A stretch of 57,725 nucleotides of DNA from a virus, in IMG/VR virus record IMGVR_UViG_3300034064_000874, positions 1-57,725 of that record; one strand, given 5' to 3'. Shown here piece after piece: positions 7,043 to 18,100 of the stretch. Within the stretch, counting starts at the first letter, position 1; every line of letters starts with the position of its first letter. The translations under genes were made by a program, and so were the position numbers. The notes beneath the pieces were generated by a model, which was given only the letters and a program-made list of their open reading frames with translations, did not search any database and was not told where the DNA came from.

Positions 7043-7193
7043 ACTAGCGTTACTTCGCCTGAGAATCCAGGCGCTGGAAGAAGAAAACCGGCTGCTAAAA
7101 AAGACTCTGGTGGTCAAGGATGTCGAGCAGGAAGAATGCGAGTGCGGAACGCCTCACCGACTTTATGTGATGGGTCCGTTAAGTGAAGAATGA
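7035..7193 (+). CDS. Unknown 52-residue leucine-zipper-like protein
   Basis: It starts at ATG 7035, inside the end of the previous gene. Leucines recur in heptad fashion (LALLRLRIQALEEENRLLKKTL), giving a short coiled coil. This is followed by a CECG motif and a hydrophobic C-terminus. It is probably a dimeric adaptor or regulator. No function can be assigned. Confidence 0.55.
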   Translation: MDELALLRLRIQALEEENRLLKKTLVVKDVEQEECECGTPHRLYVMGPLSEE

Positions 7194-7422
7194 CATCCAC
7201 TTAAAAGTGTCTCAGCAGCTACTCAAAGTTTTTCTTGATGCCGACCTGCACTATCAGCTGAACGGCACGCCCCACCACATCTACTTGGATCGGCAATCGA
7301 AATGCTATCTCGGGCAGGCACGGAGAATAATCACTCAAGTCGCCGCACTTGGACCGAAAGCAAAGATTTGGATGGATCACTTCATTAAGGAAATGAGCGA
7401 TGACGCAGAAGTATGTCGCTGA
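7183..7422 (+). CDS. Unknown 79-residue protein (GTG start)
   Basis: It has a GTG start at 7183, overlapping the previous gene by eleven bases. The product is a mixed alpha/beta soluble protein (HLKVSQQLLKVFLDADLHYQL). I see no catalytic motif or membrane segment. It overlaps the following gene in another frame, consistent with compact early-gene packing. Confidence 0.55.
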   Translation: MKNDIHLKVSQQLLKVFLDADLHYQLNGTPHHIYLDRQSKCYLGQARRIITQVAALGPKAKIWMDHFIKEMSDDAEVCR

Positions 7423-7630
7423 GCTGGGGCCAATTCCGCGCTTGATCGTGGACGAGAAGCCGCCATTGGCCAGCAAGGTTTGGTTGATCACCCGGTTCGG
7501 AAATGGGTTCGCCGGATGCTACGACAAGAACGACATAACTGTAGTGGCGTGGTCGCCATTGCCGAAGCTGACGCCAGAACAGAAGCAACGATTGGCAGAG
7601 ATGGACCATGGAACCCCTGCTCACTCCTAA
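7400..7630 (+). CDS. Unknown 76-residue protein
   Basis: ATG 7400 follows GGAAATGAGCG. The protein contains a beta-rich segment (KVWLITRFGNGFAGCYDKND) and a C-terminal PKLTPEQKQRLAEM helix. No family is recognised. It lies immediately upstream of the excisionase-like gene and overlaps its start. Confidence 0.55.
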   Translation: MTQKYVAELGPIPRLIVDEKPPLASKVWLITRFGNGFAGCYDKNDITVVAWSPLPKLTPEQKQRLAEMDHGTPAHS

Positions 7631-7895
7631 GGAAGTCGCTGAGTTTCTGCGCGTGTCACCAGCGACTGTGCGTGACTTGGCGAAGCGCGGAGAAATCCCC
7701 AGCGTTCGCCTTGGGGCGCTGTTTCGCTTTTCACGACCGGCCCTAATGCGGTATTTTGACGAGGCCGGGCAAGGCCAGGAGACAAGCACATGTCAGACCA
7801 TGGCATCTATAAAAGGCCGGACTCCCGCTACTGGTGGGCGGCCTACGCCGACGCCAGCGGCAAAGCGACTCGCCGCTCTACTGGGGTCCGAATAG
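7608..7895 (+). CDS. xis: Excisionase-like HTH protein
   Basis: A MerR/SinR-type helix-turn-helix of the excisionase (HTH_17) class: LLTPKEVAEFLRVSPATVRD, then AKRGEIPSVRLGALFRFSR, with the wing and W/F-R-x-x-R-like signature. The fold ends near residue 55. The low-complexity Thr/Pro/Ala tail is read in a second frame through the first 106 bases of the integrase gene. The position directly before int suggests directionality control, bending attachment-site DNA to favour excision. An alternative is a small transcription regulator. Confidence 0.75.
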   Translation: MEPLLTPKEVAEFLRVSPATVRDLAKRGEIPSVRLGALFRFSRPALMRYFDEAGQGQETSTCQTMASIKGRTPATGGRPTPTPAAKRLAALLGSE

Positions 7896-8899
7896 ACCTA
7901 GACCCTCGGGGGACCGAGGCACGACGGGTGCGGCACGAATTCCTGATGGAAGTCGCGCCGCTTGAAGATAAACCCGCAGACCAATGGCTCTGGGAAGAGT
8001 TGGCAGAAGCCTATATCCCTGAGCTGAAGAAAGGAATCCGGCCCAGCACGTTCAATCGTTACAAGGCGGGCATGCGCGTCATGGCGGCGCGATTTTCAGG
8101 TACGCCAGCACTGACCACGGGGCCACAGGTAAAAGCCTGGATTCGTGACCAGGTGAATGCCGGGTATGCCGCCTCAACGATCAACATCAAGATCGCCATT
8201 ATGCAGGGCATGTATTCCTGGGCGATTAAAGAGTTGGACTGGGATATTCAGAATCCGTGGGCAAGCCGAAGTTTGTCGACGGACAATGAGCGCAATCGAT
8301 ACCTTTCGCAGGATGAAGTCGATCGGCTCATGGAATCCGCAAAGGAATGCGCCACGGCCTACTATCTGGTCGACTATCTGACGCTGGCATTGAATACCGG
8401 ATTCCGGCCGCAGGAGTTACTGAAAATGACCTGGGATAGGGTCAACCTGGAAGAGGGTACTTTTGTCTTTGAGAAACCCAAGGCAAAGAATGTGGCCGCC
8501 GATCAGAAGAATGGACGCTATTCCGTAATTCCGATCAACGCCAATGCCCGTCGCGCACTGATATCCCGAATGGAAACTCAGAAGCAGAACGCGGCTGCCA
8601 GTCGCTGGGTATTCAGTAATCGGGCAGGACACCGATTAAAGGATGTGGGATTTGCCTTCAGAGAGGCCGTAAAAAGAGCGGGACTGGAGGACGTTCAGCA
8701 GAGGGATCTGCGAAGGACGTTTGCTTCTCGGCTGGTGCAGGCAGAGGTGCCCCTGCAGGCAGTGTCAGAATTGCTCCGACACGCCGACATCAGGATCACC
8801 GATCGCGTGTATGCACACCTGTCGACGGAGCATTTGAAAGCCGCTGCGGCAGTGCTGGACACACCGCCGAAGCTGAAGGTGGTTTCACGTTCTAAGTGA
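7790..8899 (+). CDS. int: Tyrosine-family site-specific integrase
   Basis: A 369-residue tyrosine recombinase with an N-terminal arm-binding region, a SAM-like core-binding domain (about 65-160) and a catalytic domain. Catalytic residues: Arg206 in NTGFRPQEL, Arg308 in RDLRRTF, His331 in LLRHADI and nucleophile Tyr341 in RVYAHL. The first position of the usual HxxR box is Arg305 instead of His, a known variation. It would catalyse integration and excision at attP, whose arm repeats begin in its own last codons. A terminator follows at 8967. Confidence 0.95.
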   Translation: MSDHGIYKRPDSRYWWAAYADASGKATRRSTGVRIDLDPRGTEARRVRHEFLMEVAPLEDKPADQWLWEELAEAYIPELKKGIRPSTFNRYKAGMRVMAARFSGTPALTTGPQVKAWIRDQVNAGYAASTINIKIAIMQGMYSWAIKELDWDIQNPWASRSLSTDNERNRYLSQDEVDRLMESAKECATAYYLVDYLTLALNTGFRPQELLKMTWDRVNLEEGTFVFEKPKAKNVAADQKNGRYSVIPINANARRALISRMETQKQNAAASRWVFSNRAGHRLKDVGFAFREAVKRAGLEDVQQRDLRRTFASRLVQAEVPLQAVSELLRHADIRITDRVYAHLSTEHLKAAAAVLDTPPKLKVVSRSK

Positions 8900-8916
8900 C
8901 AACGTGAAAACGTGAA
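8884..8916. repeat. Left cluster of integrase arm-type repeats
   Basis: TTCACGTT lies at 8884-8891, inside the int 3' end. Two inverted copies, AACGTGAA, follow at 8901-8908 and 8909-8916. These are the same octamer as the right cluster, mostly in opposite orientation, as expected for arm sites bound by the N-terminal domain of a lambda-type integrase on either side of the crossover core. Confidence 0.7.
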
Positions 8917-8966
8917 GCCAATCGTGATAAAAATGCTGGCTGCAGACCGCTCCAGCTATGGGATCA

Positions 8967-9000
8967 CGTTCAAATGATGTATTTGAACGGGTTGTTTTTT
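8967..9000 (+). terminator. Rho-independent terminator after int
   Basis: CGTTCAAAT (8967-8975) pairs perfectly with ATTTGAACG (8981-8989) around the loop GATGT. A T-rich run ending in TTTTTT at 8995-9000 follows. It should end the plus-strand early operon inside the attP region. Part of an arm-like ATCACGTT forms its upstream arm. Confidence 0.85.
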
Positions 9001-9080
9001 AATTCAATACTTTAGGTGCCTTGCCCGGCATCTACTGGTGCTCTGGAAGCCGCGGAAATCAAGGGGTGGGTTTTTACCAC

Positions 9081-9120
9081 TTCACGTTCGACTTCACGTT
9101 TTTCACGTTTATTTCACGTT
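9081..9120. repeat. Right cluster of integrase arm-type repeats
   Basis: There are four direct copies of TTCACGTT at 9081, 9093, 9102 and 9113 (spacings 12, 9 and 11 bases), close to one helical turn apart. They face the inverted copies at 8901-8916. The regular phasing fits cooperative binding of integrase, or of accessory proteins, to one face of the helix. Confidence 0.75.
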
Positions 9121-9167
9121 TTTGGCGGCCTCTTTTTGCGTCCCGATATTCTAACCGGTATCAGGGC

Positions 9168-12100
9168 TTATCGGTTTACCTCCTTCACCCGATCATTCAG
9201 CACCTTCATCTGCGTCGCGATCTGACCATCCAGCGCCTTGATGGTCGCCTTGGGGGCATTCTGCGCGATGAGCTTGCGCTTCTTGGATCTCAGCTCAGAC
9301 ACGGCCCGCTCCATCTGATTACCGGCGGGCACCAGCGCGGCCAGCGGGTTTGAGCGCAGGAATCCAGCCACATCCTTGCCGTCCTTCGCCCGGCCTTTGA
9401 TCTCGCTCTCAAGCTCGTTGAGCCGGGTGAGATTGGCGTAGAAGCGATTCGATTCAGCCGACTGGCTTTTGACGTCACCGACGAACCGCCCTACCCCGAG
9501 CGGATACTTGTAGGGAGGGAGTTCCTCGCCGGTCATCCAGGCGGAAGCGGCCTGCTCGATCTTCATAACTTCCCTGCCCACGCCGCCCGTGGCCTGGCTG
9601 AACACGTAATCCAGCTGATCCGGCGTTGGGGAAAGCGCGCCCTGGGTATAGTCCGTGCCGCCCGTGATCCGGTTCAGTCCCCAGGCCAGTTGTTTCGACA
9701 GCCAGGACGCGGTGTCCTTGGTGCGAGTGAACCCTGGCGTGGGAGATGTTGAAGAGCGGTCCTTCTTGGCGATTTCCTTGCCGAATGAATCCCGGTTTTC
9801 TGACAATGCCACCAACGGATCCGCGAAAGTTGGAGCAATTGTCTGCACCGACCAGCCGGCCGATCCGATCGGGTTGAACGCATCGAAGAAGGATCCCAGC
9901 AAGCCGGCAATCTTCTTCCCGGCCCCATCCGGATTGATGGCGATCTCGGTCAGCACCCGCCCGGTATTGGGCAGCACATGAAAGCCCAGCGGCATGGGGA
10001 TGCTGACGTACTTGCCGTTCGGCATGGGGATGATGAAGTTGCGCTCGCGGAGGAATTCCGGTGGCTCGTCATCGTCATAGCCCGCCGCGGCCATGATGGC
10101 AGCCTGCACAACGCCCATGATCAGGCCGCCGGCGACAATCTTCTTCCCGGCCGGGCCTTTCACTGTTTCTGCGAGTCTGGCCGTGCCCTGAACCGCGGCA
10201 TTGAAGAACGCATACAGCGCTCCCGCCTGGCTGGCGATCTGGCCCTTGCGGTTGAAGTTGACGGTGAGCTCCTTGGCCATGACAGCCGCCTGCTCCTTGC
10301 TCATGCCGCTCTCGGTGCCGACCTTATAGGCCGACAGCCGCACGGCATTTTCCAGCGTCTCGTTGTAGTCGGATAGCCAGTCGAACAGGCCTCGGGTGAG
10401 TCGCTTGACCTTGCCGTCCTGGATGGCCTTGAGCTCCTTCTCCAGCGCCTTCATCCGATCATCCGCGGTGGCATACATATCCCGGTAACCGGTCTTGCCG
10501 CCGATGGACTGGAATTCTTCCCAGAGCTGCGACCATGCCGAGCCTTTCCTCGGCTTGCCCTTGCGGTCGGCCCGGAGATCGCCATAGATGCCCGCCATAG
10601 CCGGTGCGATCTTGGCTGCCACTTCCGTCTGCTTGCCGGCAATCGGTGTCGTGGAGAGGTTCAGCATCGCGCCTTGAGTATCGCGCAGCAGGTTGACGAC
10701 GCCGAAGATCGGGTTGTACTGGGTGTTGATGGAGCTGACGTAGCGCGTGATGTAACGGAACGCATTCAGCAGCCCGTGCATCTCTGGCGCATCCAGGTTC
10801 TTCAGCGACTGCGCCATCCGCACCGCCCGCTCGTTCTCGGTGGAGAAGAACAGGAATCGATCCTTGCCCTTGATCCGCACCGCCAACACGTTGTCGCGGT
10901 TTCTCAGTGCCGGATTGATCTTGTACTCGACCAGGCCGGTACGTGGATTGACGGAGGCCACAGTCGGCTCCTGGATGATTCCAGCCAGGTCTGACTCGAG
11001 CATGCCGTTATTGACCAGCTCCTGAGCGACCGAAGCCGGCTTCTTCACGGCATCCGGATTGACCGGATACCAGAACTCCGGATTCGGGTTCTGAATCGCC
11101 AGCCCATAGAGCGCCAGGCCGACCTTGTTTTTCTCGGCGCGTGTAATCGCTCGTTCACGCTGCATCATGACGTTGGCCAGGATATCGACCACGGCCTTGC
11201 CGGATCCAGTCCTGCGCTTGGAGGCGGGGCCCTTGGTGGAGAAGCCCTGCCCTGTGCCCATGCCGCGATTTAAGACATCTTCGCTCTCGCGCTGCAGCGG
11301 GACATAGTCAGCATAGGTCGCCTCCCAGGCGTCGATCGTGTCCTGGGTTTCCAGGCCGGAGTCCACCAGCAAGCGGCGAGTGCCGGCCGTGATGGCATCG
11401 ATCTGCGCAGCCATGGCCTCGAGGTCGGTGCGCTTCCCGGCGGGCAGATTGTTCAGGTAATCCTGAGCATCCTGGGTCAGTATCCCCGAGCCGCCGTCAG
11501 GGTAGGCTTCGTTGATGCGGGCGATCTGCTCATTGGCTTCCTTCGCATGGCGGTTGTGCAGGAATGTTTCCAGTTCGCCGATGGTGATGCCCCGGGTGGA
11601 CATGGCCCGCAGCAGCGGCTTGATCTCGTTCACCTTGAAATCATCCACGTCCTTCGCGGCCCGGCCGTGATAGAGGGTTTCCTTCAGGTAGGGATCCCAG
11701 GCATCAGACACCCGGCTGCCGAGCTTCTCGACGATCCGCTTGGTGTCGATGTGCTTGTCCTGCAGCAGGTAGACGTAGTTGTCCAGCTTGCTGTCGTCAG
11801 GCGTGGTCCAGGTGGCCAGCGCGGGCTGGTTGAGGACGTTGCGGCGGTTACTGAACAGCGGCATACCGTCCAGTGCTTTGTCCTGGAGAGCGGGCGTGAT
11901 ATCGAAGCCGGGTTGTGAGCTGTAGCGGCCTGATTCGGCTGCAGCGACTTGCTCGTCTGCCCAGGCTTGGGCTTGCTCGCGGGTGTCGAAGGTCTCGGCG
12001 CGTCTCGCCTCACCGGCGCCAACGCCGACCCGGAACCGGCCGCCGCTGGTCTCGTTGATCCGCACTACTAGGTCTTCCGGAGTGTCCGATAGGTCTTGCG

Positions 12101-15100
12101 CTGTGCTAATCGAGACCATCGACAGCCTCTGCCCGCCCAGCTTCTTCAGCACTTCATTGGCGGTCTGTGGAACGATCTGATCGTAGAATTTGCGCATGCC
12201 TTCGCCTCCGACTTTGAGGCCTTCGCCAGTAAAGCCGCCGGAATAAACGCCTCTGTCAATGCTTGACCGTATTTTGTCGCCAAGCTCCTTGCCTATGTAG
12301 TCGTCAACCTTGGTTGATGGCATGGTTTCATTGATGAGATAGTTGTTGTCAAACCCTTTGGCTTGCAGCAACACGTTATCCTTCTCTGTGTTTTCCCACG
12401 TTATGCCAGCAACCTGCTTGCTCAGGTCATACAAATCCGCATTCTGCTGCCCATTGGCAAAGGCGATCTTGTCGAAGCCGTTTTCACTTGCAAAGCGGAT
12501 GGCGCGCTTCAGTCCAAGCGACAGCCAGGACTTGGTGTCGGTGACGAAGGGGGCCTGTGGAATCGTGCCGTCAGTGCCGCCCAGGCCAGACTGATACAGC
12601 TCGATCAGTTGCTCATCTGACTGTCCGTAAGCCAAGTTGACTGAATAGCCACCTACCTGCTCGCCTGCCTCATTGCGTATGAAGACGGCGTCAGGGTCGG
12701 ATCGATCCACCGTAAATTGGCCGGATTTCTTGGTTGCGAATCCTCTTTTCTTCCCTTCCTGGCCCCAGTCCGATTGCAGCTCCTGGATAAACATCACCTT
12801 ATTGCCATCGGCATCGGTGCGCTCGTCGAAACGGAGGTGGGCTAGGACGTTCGGCTCGTTCCAGTGGGAGGATCGGTAGTTCTCTGCTTTCTTTTGCTCT
12901 CTTTCTGCCCGCGTGACTGCATTAGCGTCGTCGTCTTCCAGGTCAGAGAACCGACGGCCAAACATATCCTGCGCGATGTCGTTCAAATTACGAGGCTCTC
13001 GCTCTGGCAGCGTGATCAGCAGCTCCTGATAATTGGTGCCTCCAGGGATCGTGTAGCTGGCAAACTTTGGTGCAGCAGCGCCAACCTCTCCGCGCTCAGC
13101 CATCTCGTTTGCCAGTTCAGCAATACGGAAACGAGCTTGCGCTTGATCAGGCATACCATTCCGCTGGAAGCGCTGAGCGTCCTGCTCTGTTTCTCTTGCG
13201 ATCTCAAGCAGGCCATCAGTGGTGCTGGTGTCGCCGCCGTAATAGTCGACGTAGTCCTGCAGCTCTTTGGGTGGGGCCATCTTGCCGCCCTTCATCACCT
13301 CTTCCACGCGCACCCCGTTATCCGCCAGGTAGCTGGCAATATCGGCCTTGGTGAGCTTCTCTTTGGCATTGAGCGTCAGGTAATCCTCGATGCCGGTCCA
13401 AGCGATCTCGTCGTCCTTGATGCCCAGCTTGGCCTTATTACTGAACAGCCAGGCGCGCCACTGCGACCCGGGCATGGAGTTCATCTTGGATGACTCGAAG
13501 CCGCGAGCGAGCTGCGAGTAGAAGGTGGGATTTGGATTGCGCCGGTTGGAATAGAGGATTCCGTCCAGCGCGGGAGGGAGCTCGTTTAGTCCGACAGGAC
13601 CGCTGTCCCCTGCAGATTCAGCCAGTATTCCATCTCGGCCGCTTCCCCGCCTCTCGCCCGGCACTCGGCTGCCCGTCTCCCGTAGAAGGGATGCGAGGAG
13701 CGCCGCTCTTTTAAGCGTAGTGCGGCCCGGAGTCGACGGTCTTTCTCCTCCTGTGGGATTGGAGGTAGATTGTCCAAGTCTAGCCTTGGCCCCGGCCGAT
13801 AGATTTCTGAAGTCGTCATCTGTGAATACCTTCCCCGAGGAGATTTGTTCGAACTGCCTCGTCTTGAAATTGAATTGGATGTCATCTAGCCCTTCAACTC
13901 CAGCATACCCGGCCTCTCGATTTCCTTCAACGGCATTTCGATAGGATTTCTCGATCAATCGGTCCAGATTTCCGGCATCATCGCCCTCGATCCACTCGAT
14001 GTTTTGCAGTTCGTGCGGCTCCAGATGGCGCGTGGTTCCATACTTCAGTGCCGATGACAGCATCTGCTCGGTGCGACGAATCATGGCCTTCTTCGACAGC
14101 CCGTCAGGATCGCCTTTGAACACCAGCCCATTATTGTGAGCATAGGCGCCGATGATGCTATACAGCTCTGAGCCACGGCTCTTGCCAGACTCCAAGTTGG
14201 ATGCATCCACATAGAGCTTGTCGTCCGAGTCGGTTTTCACGAAAGCCGGGGATCCGTCTTCCATGATGATGGTCCAGTTGCGGCCATCGCGAGACGCCTT
14301 CACCTCGATATCCGGGTTAATGTCGTTGGCGATGTCCTGCATTGTCTTCGCATCTGACTTAGGCGACATGAACAACTGGTCAAACTTGGCCAGTTCGGTC
14401 AGCGTTTGCCTGGCACGGAGCTTGGTCGCCGTCGGGATGCGCCGGTTGCTGGCCGGGATGTCCACAGCAGCGCCTTTCTTCGCCCGGCTGGCCATCTCAT
14501 CCGGCCAGAACTTCTCGCTGGTGCCGGTGAATGAAGCCGCGTAGCGGTCGTAGAGGGATGGATTGATCGACTTGACGTACTCACCCCAGGCTTGCGGGGT
14601 TTTGCGCGACCAGTCCTTGCCCATGAGGCGAGCCAGGCGCTTGTTGGCGTTGGGCTCGGCGCGCTCACCGGGCTCAACCTGGGGACGGCCCTGGCCTTCA
14701 AATCGAACCGGGACTTTGTGATCGCCGATCAAAACCGCGGCACGTTGATTGCCGAAGTCAGCGACATAGCCATCGAAGCCGGCATCGATGACGGCGGATT
14801 CCATGTTGTTGTCGCGCTCTTCGGAATTGGCGCCCGTGATGTTCTCCGCAATGCTCAGCGGATCTGCATCAATATCGTAGAGATTCTTGAGCAGGACGGT
14901 GTGGGCATTGCCGCCGACACCCTGCTCAGGGGACACGCCTTGACCGGCGTTGATGTAGAAGTAGATTCGATTGGCGAGGCGCTGGTCAGCCGCGTTCTTG
15001 ACGCGCTCAGCCTCGGCACCGGTCGCCCCAGTGCCGTACTTGGATCCGTCTAGCTCTTTGCGTTCTGCGCTGGAGTAGTGGACGCCGACTGCGCGGACGC

Positions 15101-18100
15101 CGCCTCTTTTTGTTTGGCCATACCCCGGTCGGTCGCCCGCCGCAGAGCTGCTTCCAGCCCGTTCATTGCCGGGATCATTGGGTCGTCGGTTGCTGGCTGG
15201 GATGTCTGGTCCGACGGCTTCATCGAAGAGGCGGTCAGATTCGGCCTGTATGGCGTCAAAATCCCGCTTCCACCGAGGAATGTCTCGCCCGGCCTGGGAT
15301 CCCGCCGAGTCACTTTTGCCATATCGTGTGCCCTCTAAATAGCCTTCCAGCGTGTCAGGCTCGATCCAATCGGATCGGAACGTCGTGCTGGTGGTTTCAT
15401 ATTCAACATCAGATTCAATGCCACTGATAGCCGAATCTATGCCATCGTGAAAAGTCTGCTCGGCAACCTTCCCTTCAGAGAAGTTACCAAATACCAGAGA
15501 GCCGTCGCGGGTGGATACACCCTGCGCATCCGGATAACGCTGATTGATGACCCGGAAAAGATCAGCTTCTTCGGTGACCGAGAGCTTTTTACTCGGTATC
15601 ACCTTCACAAACTGGTTCTGGACGCCAGTCTGCTTGTCGTTCTCGTTGTAAGCGATCATAGCCTTCTGCTTCCACAGAAGACCCACGATTTTGGCAGCCT
15701 CTAGCTGCTGATCATAACTGACTGACTCGCCAAAGTGGATAGTGATGGACGGATTAACCAGTCCCTCAAATCCACCCATCGTGTACTCAAGGCGAAAGTC
15801 CGTGATGCCCAGCTTGTTGAGCACCTTTGGCAGCACGACATCACCGACCTTTCTGGTGACGCGCAGCTTGTCCTTGTAGGGGAGTCCGTCAAATTTAGCC
15901 GCCGCCCCCTGCGCACCCGCCTTTATGTAGTCCGGATTCGGCGCTAGTTCTGCGTTGACTCCGGAGTCTCGTCGGTTGCTGGCTGGGATGTCTGCTTGTC
16001 CAGCCCCGTTATCCTGTCGAACTCTTCCGCCGACACTATCATCTCCGGCGTCCAGCTTTCGTTGTCCGCCTCGAAATCCCGTTGCGGGTCCGATGGTTCC
16101 ACGGAAATCCCCTTTAGAAGCTCGGAGATTTCTTGCTGCGTTCGCGTAATCTGGGGCTTCATCTGGCTCATAATCTTCACCTTTATCTTCTTTGACCTTG
16201 GCGGCCTCGTACAGTCTCTTCTTTTCTGGATACCAGATCAATGCCTGGAAATCCGCCATAGTCAGCCGGTCGTGTACTTCCTGCAGGCGAGTCAGGGCAT
16301 CATTAAAGACGGCTCGGATGAACTTGCGCTGATTGACCCCTTTGGGCGCATCATTTAGGCCTTGCAGCTGGCGAACCAGGTTATTGCCTGCCTTGCGTAT
16401 TTCAGCACCCATATTGGTTCTGGCTTGCCCGCTGCGTGGCTCACCATAAATCTCAATGAACTGCTTAGGGTCGCGCTCACCAATTGGGTTCATGGCGTCG
16501 CGGTTTTCCGGTTTTTGACTGGCTCCGACAATCAGAGCGGCAGTACCGTCCAGGTCGCCTAACAGTAGCTTTCCGCCAATGATCTCTTGTAGGGAGCGAC
16601 GCTCTTGCGCGTCCAGCATACGAATGAGGGAATCCAGTGATTGGCGCTTTGCCTTAATAGCTGCTGGGTCGATGGTTACCAGGTCGCCAGTCCAGCGGTT
16701 CCATGTCCGCATGAACCAGCGATCCATGGTCAACTGCTCGTAGTGCCCGTAGAGGTTGGAGAAGAACCCGTTACCGATTTTTGGCCCCAAGATAATGGAA
16801 CCGTACACCATCTCGTCTTTTCCTTCGCCAGAAATGGTCTTGCCCGTTAACTGCTCGATCTCTCTGACTGGGCGCAGTGTGGTCATGAAGGACTGCAGCC
16901 TGTCATAACCCCACTTGTCCATGTACTCGTTGTAGGTCGCCAAGCCTTCATCGATCTTGGCTTTGGCCGGGCCTTCGCCGATATTCTCCGGCATGCGTCC
17001 GTGGACTCGCAGGTGCGCATACACCTTGTCGGCCAACTCAAAGTTACGGTCAACCTTCATGCCGTTGGAGGTGACAGCCAGCGCCCAGATAAACCCGAAT
17101 CTGGCCTGCGGATCATCGCGCAACTCAAGGTAGATCTCGCCCATGATATCCATGGCGACCGTGAGCTTTCCGTCGTACCAGCCGATGGCGCTGGAGTTCG
17201 TCTTGAGGGCTTCCTGAGCCTCTCGTATGGCAATGCCGACCAAGTAATCGTAGGTGGACTGATCCTTGGCCTTGAGGTCGACACCGGCGGCCTTCGCTAC
17301 CCTATTGATGCGGCGATCTAGCTCAACCCTCAAATCCCTGCCGGTTTTCCACTGGCGCGACTTGGCCAGATCCACTGCGGCATTGATGAAGTTGATTTCT
17401 TCCAGGGTGGCCGGGATGACCCGCTTATTGGTCGGCTCGCTGTCAAACCCCTTGGCGGCCAGGGTGTTTTTCTCAGCGCGGCGGTCTGCCTTTTCACGCT
17501 CCTTTTCGGCCTTTTGCCGCTCACGTTCTTGAGCTTTCTCTGCTTTCTCTTCTTCCGTCAGGCGTTTCTTGCTCTCCAGAATCTCCGGCCCGTCGAACTC
17601 AGGTTCAGTGCCGGTCTGCTGGGCGTTAGCGTACTGAGCGAGAGCCTCTGTGACGGCGTTACGGGCGCGCTGTAGATCCTTCTTGGCAATGGCGGCTTCG
17701 GCGTTGAATCCGGCGCCCTGGAGCTTCTGAATCAGCCCACTCATGAACCCATCCACGGCCCGCAGGAACTTGCCGCCGGAACCCGGGCGCTGCTTGTTCA
17801 TGGCCACGGCAACACGGAACAGGGCGGTGGGCTTGTGGATCACGTCCGACACAAAGTCGGAAACCCACTCTTCCTCATTGCGGCTGGGATCGGTGAGACC
17901 TGGATAGGCGCTGATCGTGTCGCCTTTCTTCGGAAGCTCCTGCTCGTAGTTGCGTTCACCCAGGTGCATGGACACGCCGATCGGGCTGTACACCTCGCGC
18001 AGCGCCGTCACCATGTCGGCATAGATCTTGGGTGCCCGACGACGCAGGCCATGGGTCAGCTCATGAGCGACGACCCGAGAGAAGGTATCTTGAGAATTCT

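Larger units (their letters stand above)
8900..9167. other. attP: Phage attachment site region (attP)
   Basis: A 268-bp gene-free stretch between int and the giant virion gene. It is flanked by two clusters of TTCACGTT-type arm repeats (8884-8916 and 9081-9120). The crossover core should lie between them, about 8920-9080. I cannot name it, and no tRNA-like sequence is evident. Both arms are present together and phage genes lie on each side, so the sequence is not split by integration. Confidence 0.75.

Noticed and set aside
8884-9120. Short repeats as a CRISPR array
   Set aside because: The octamers are too short, their spacing is 8-12 bases and their orientation is mixed. They fit integrase arm sites beside int.
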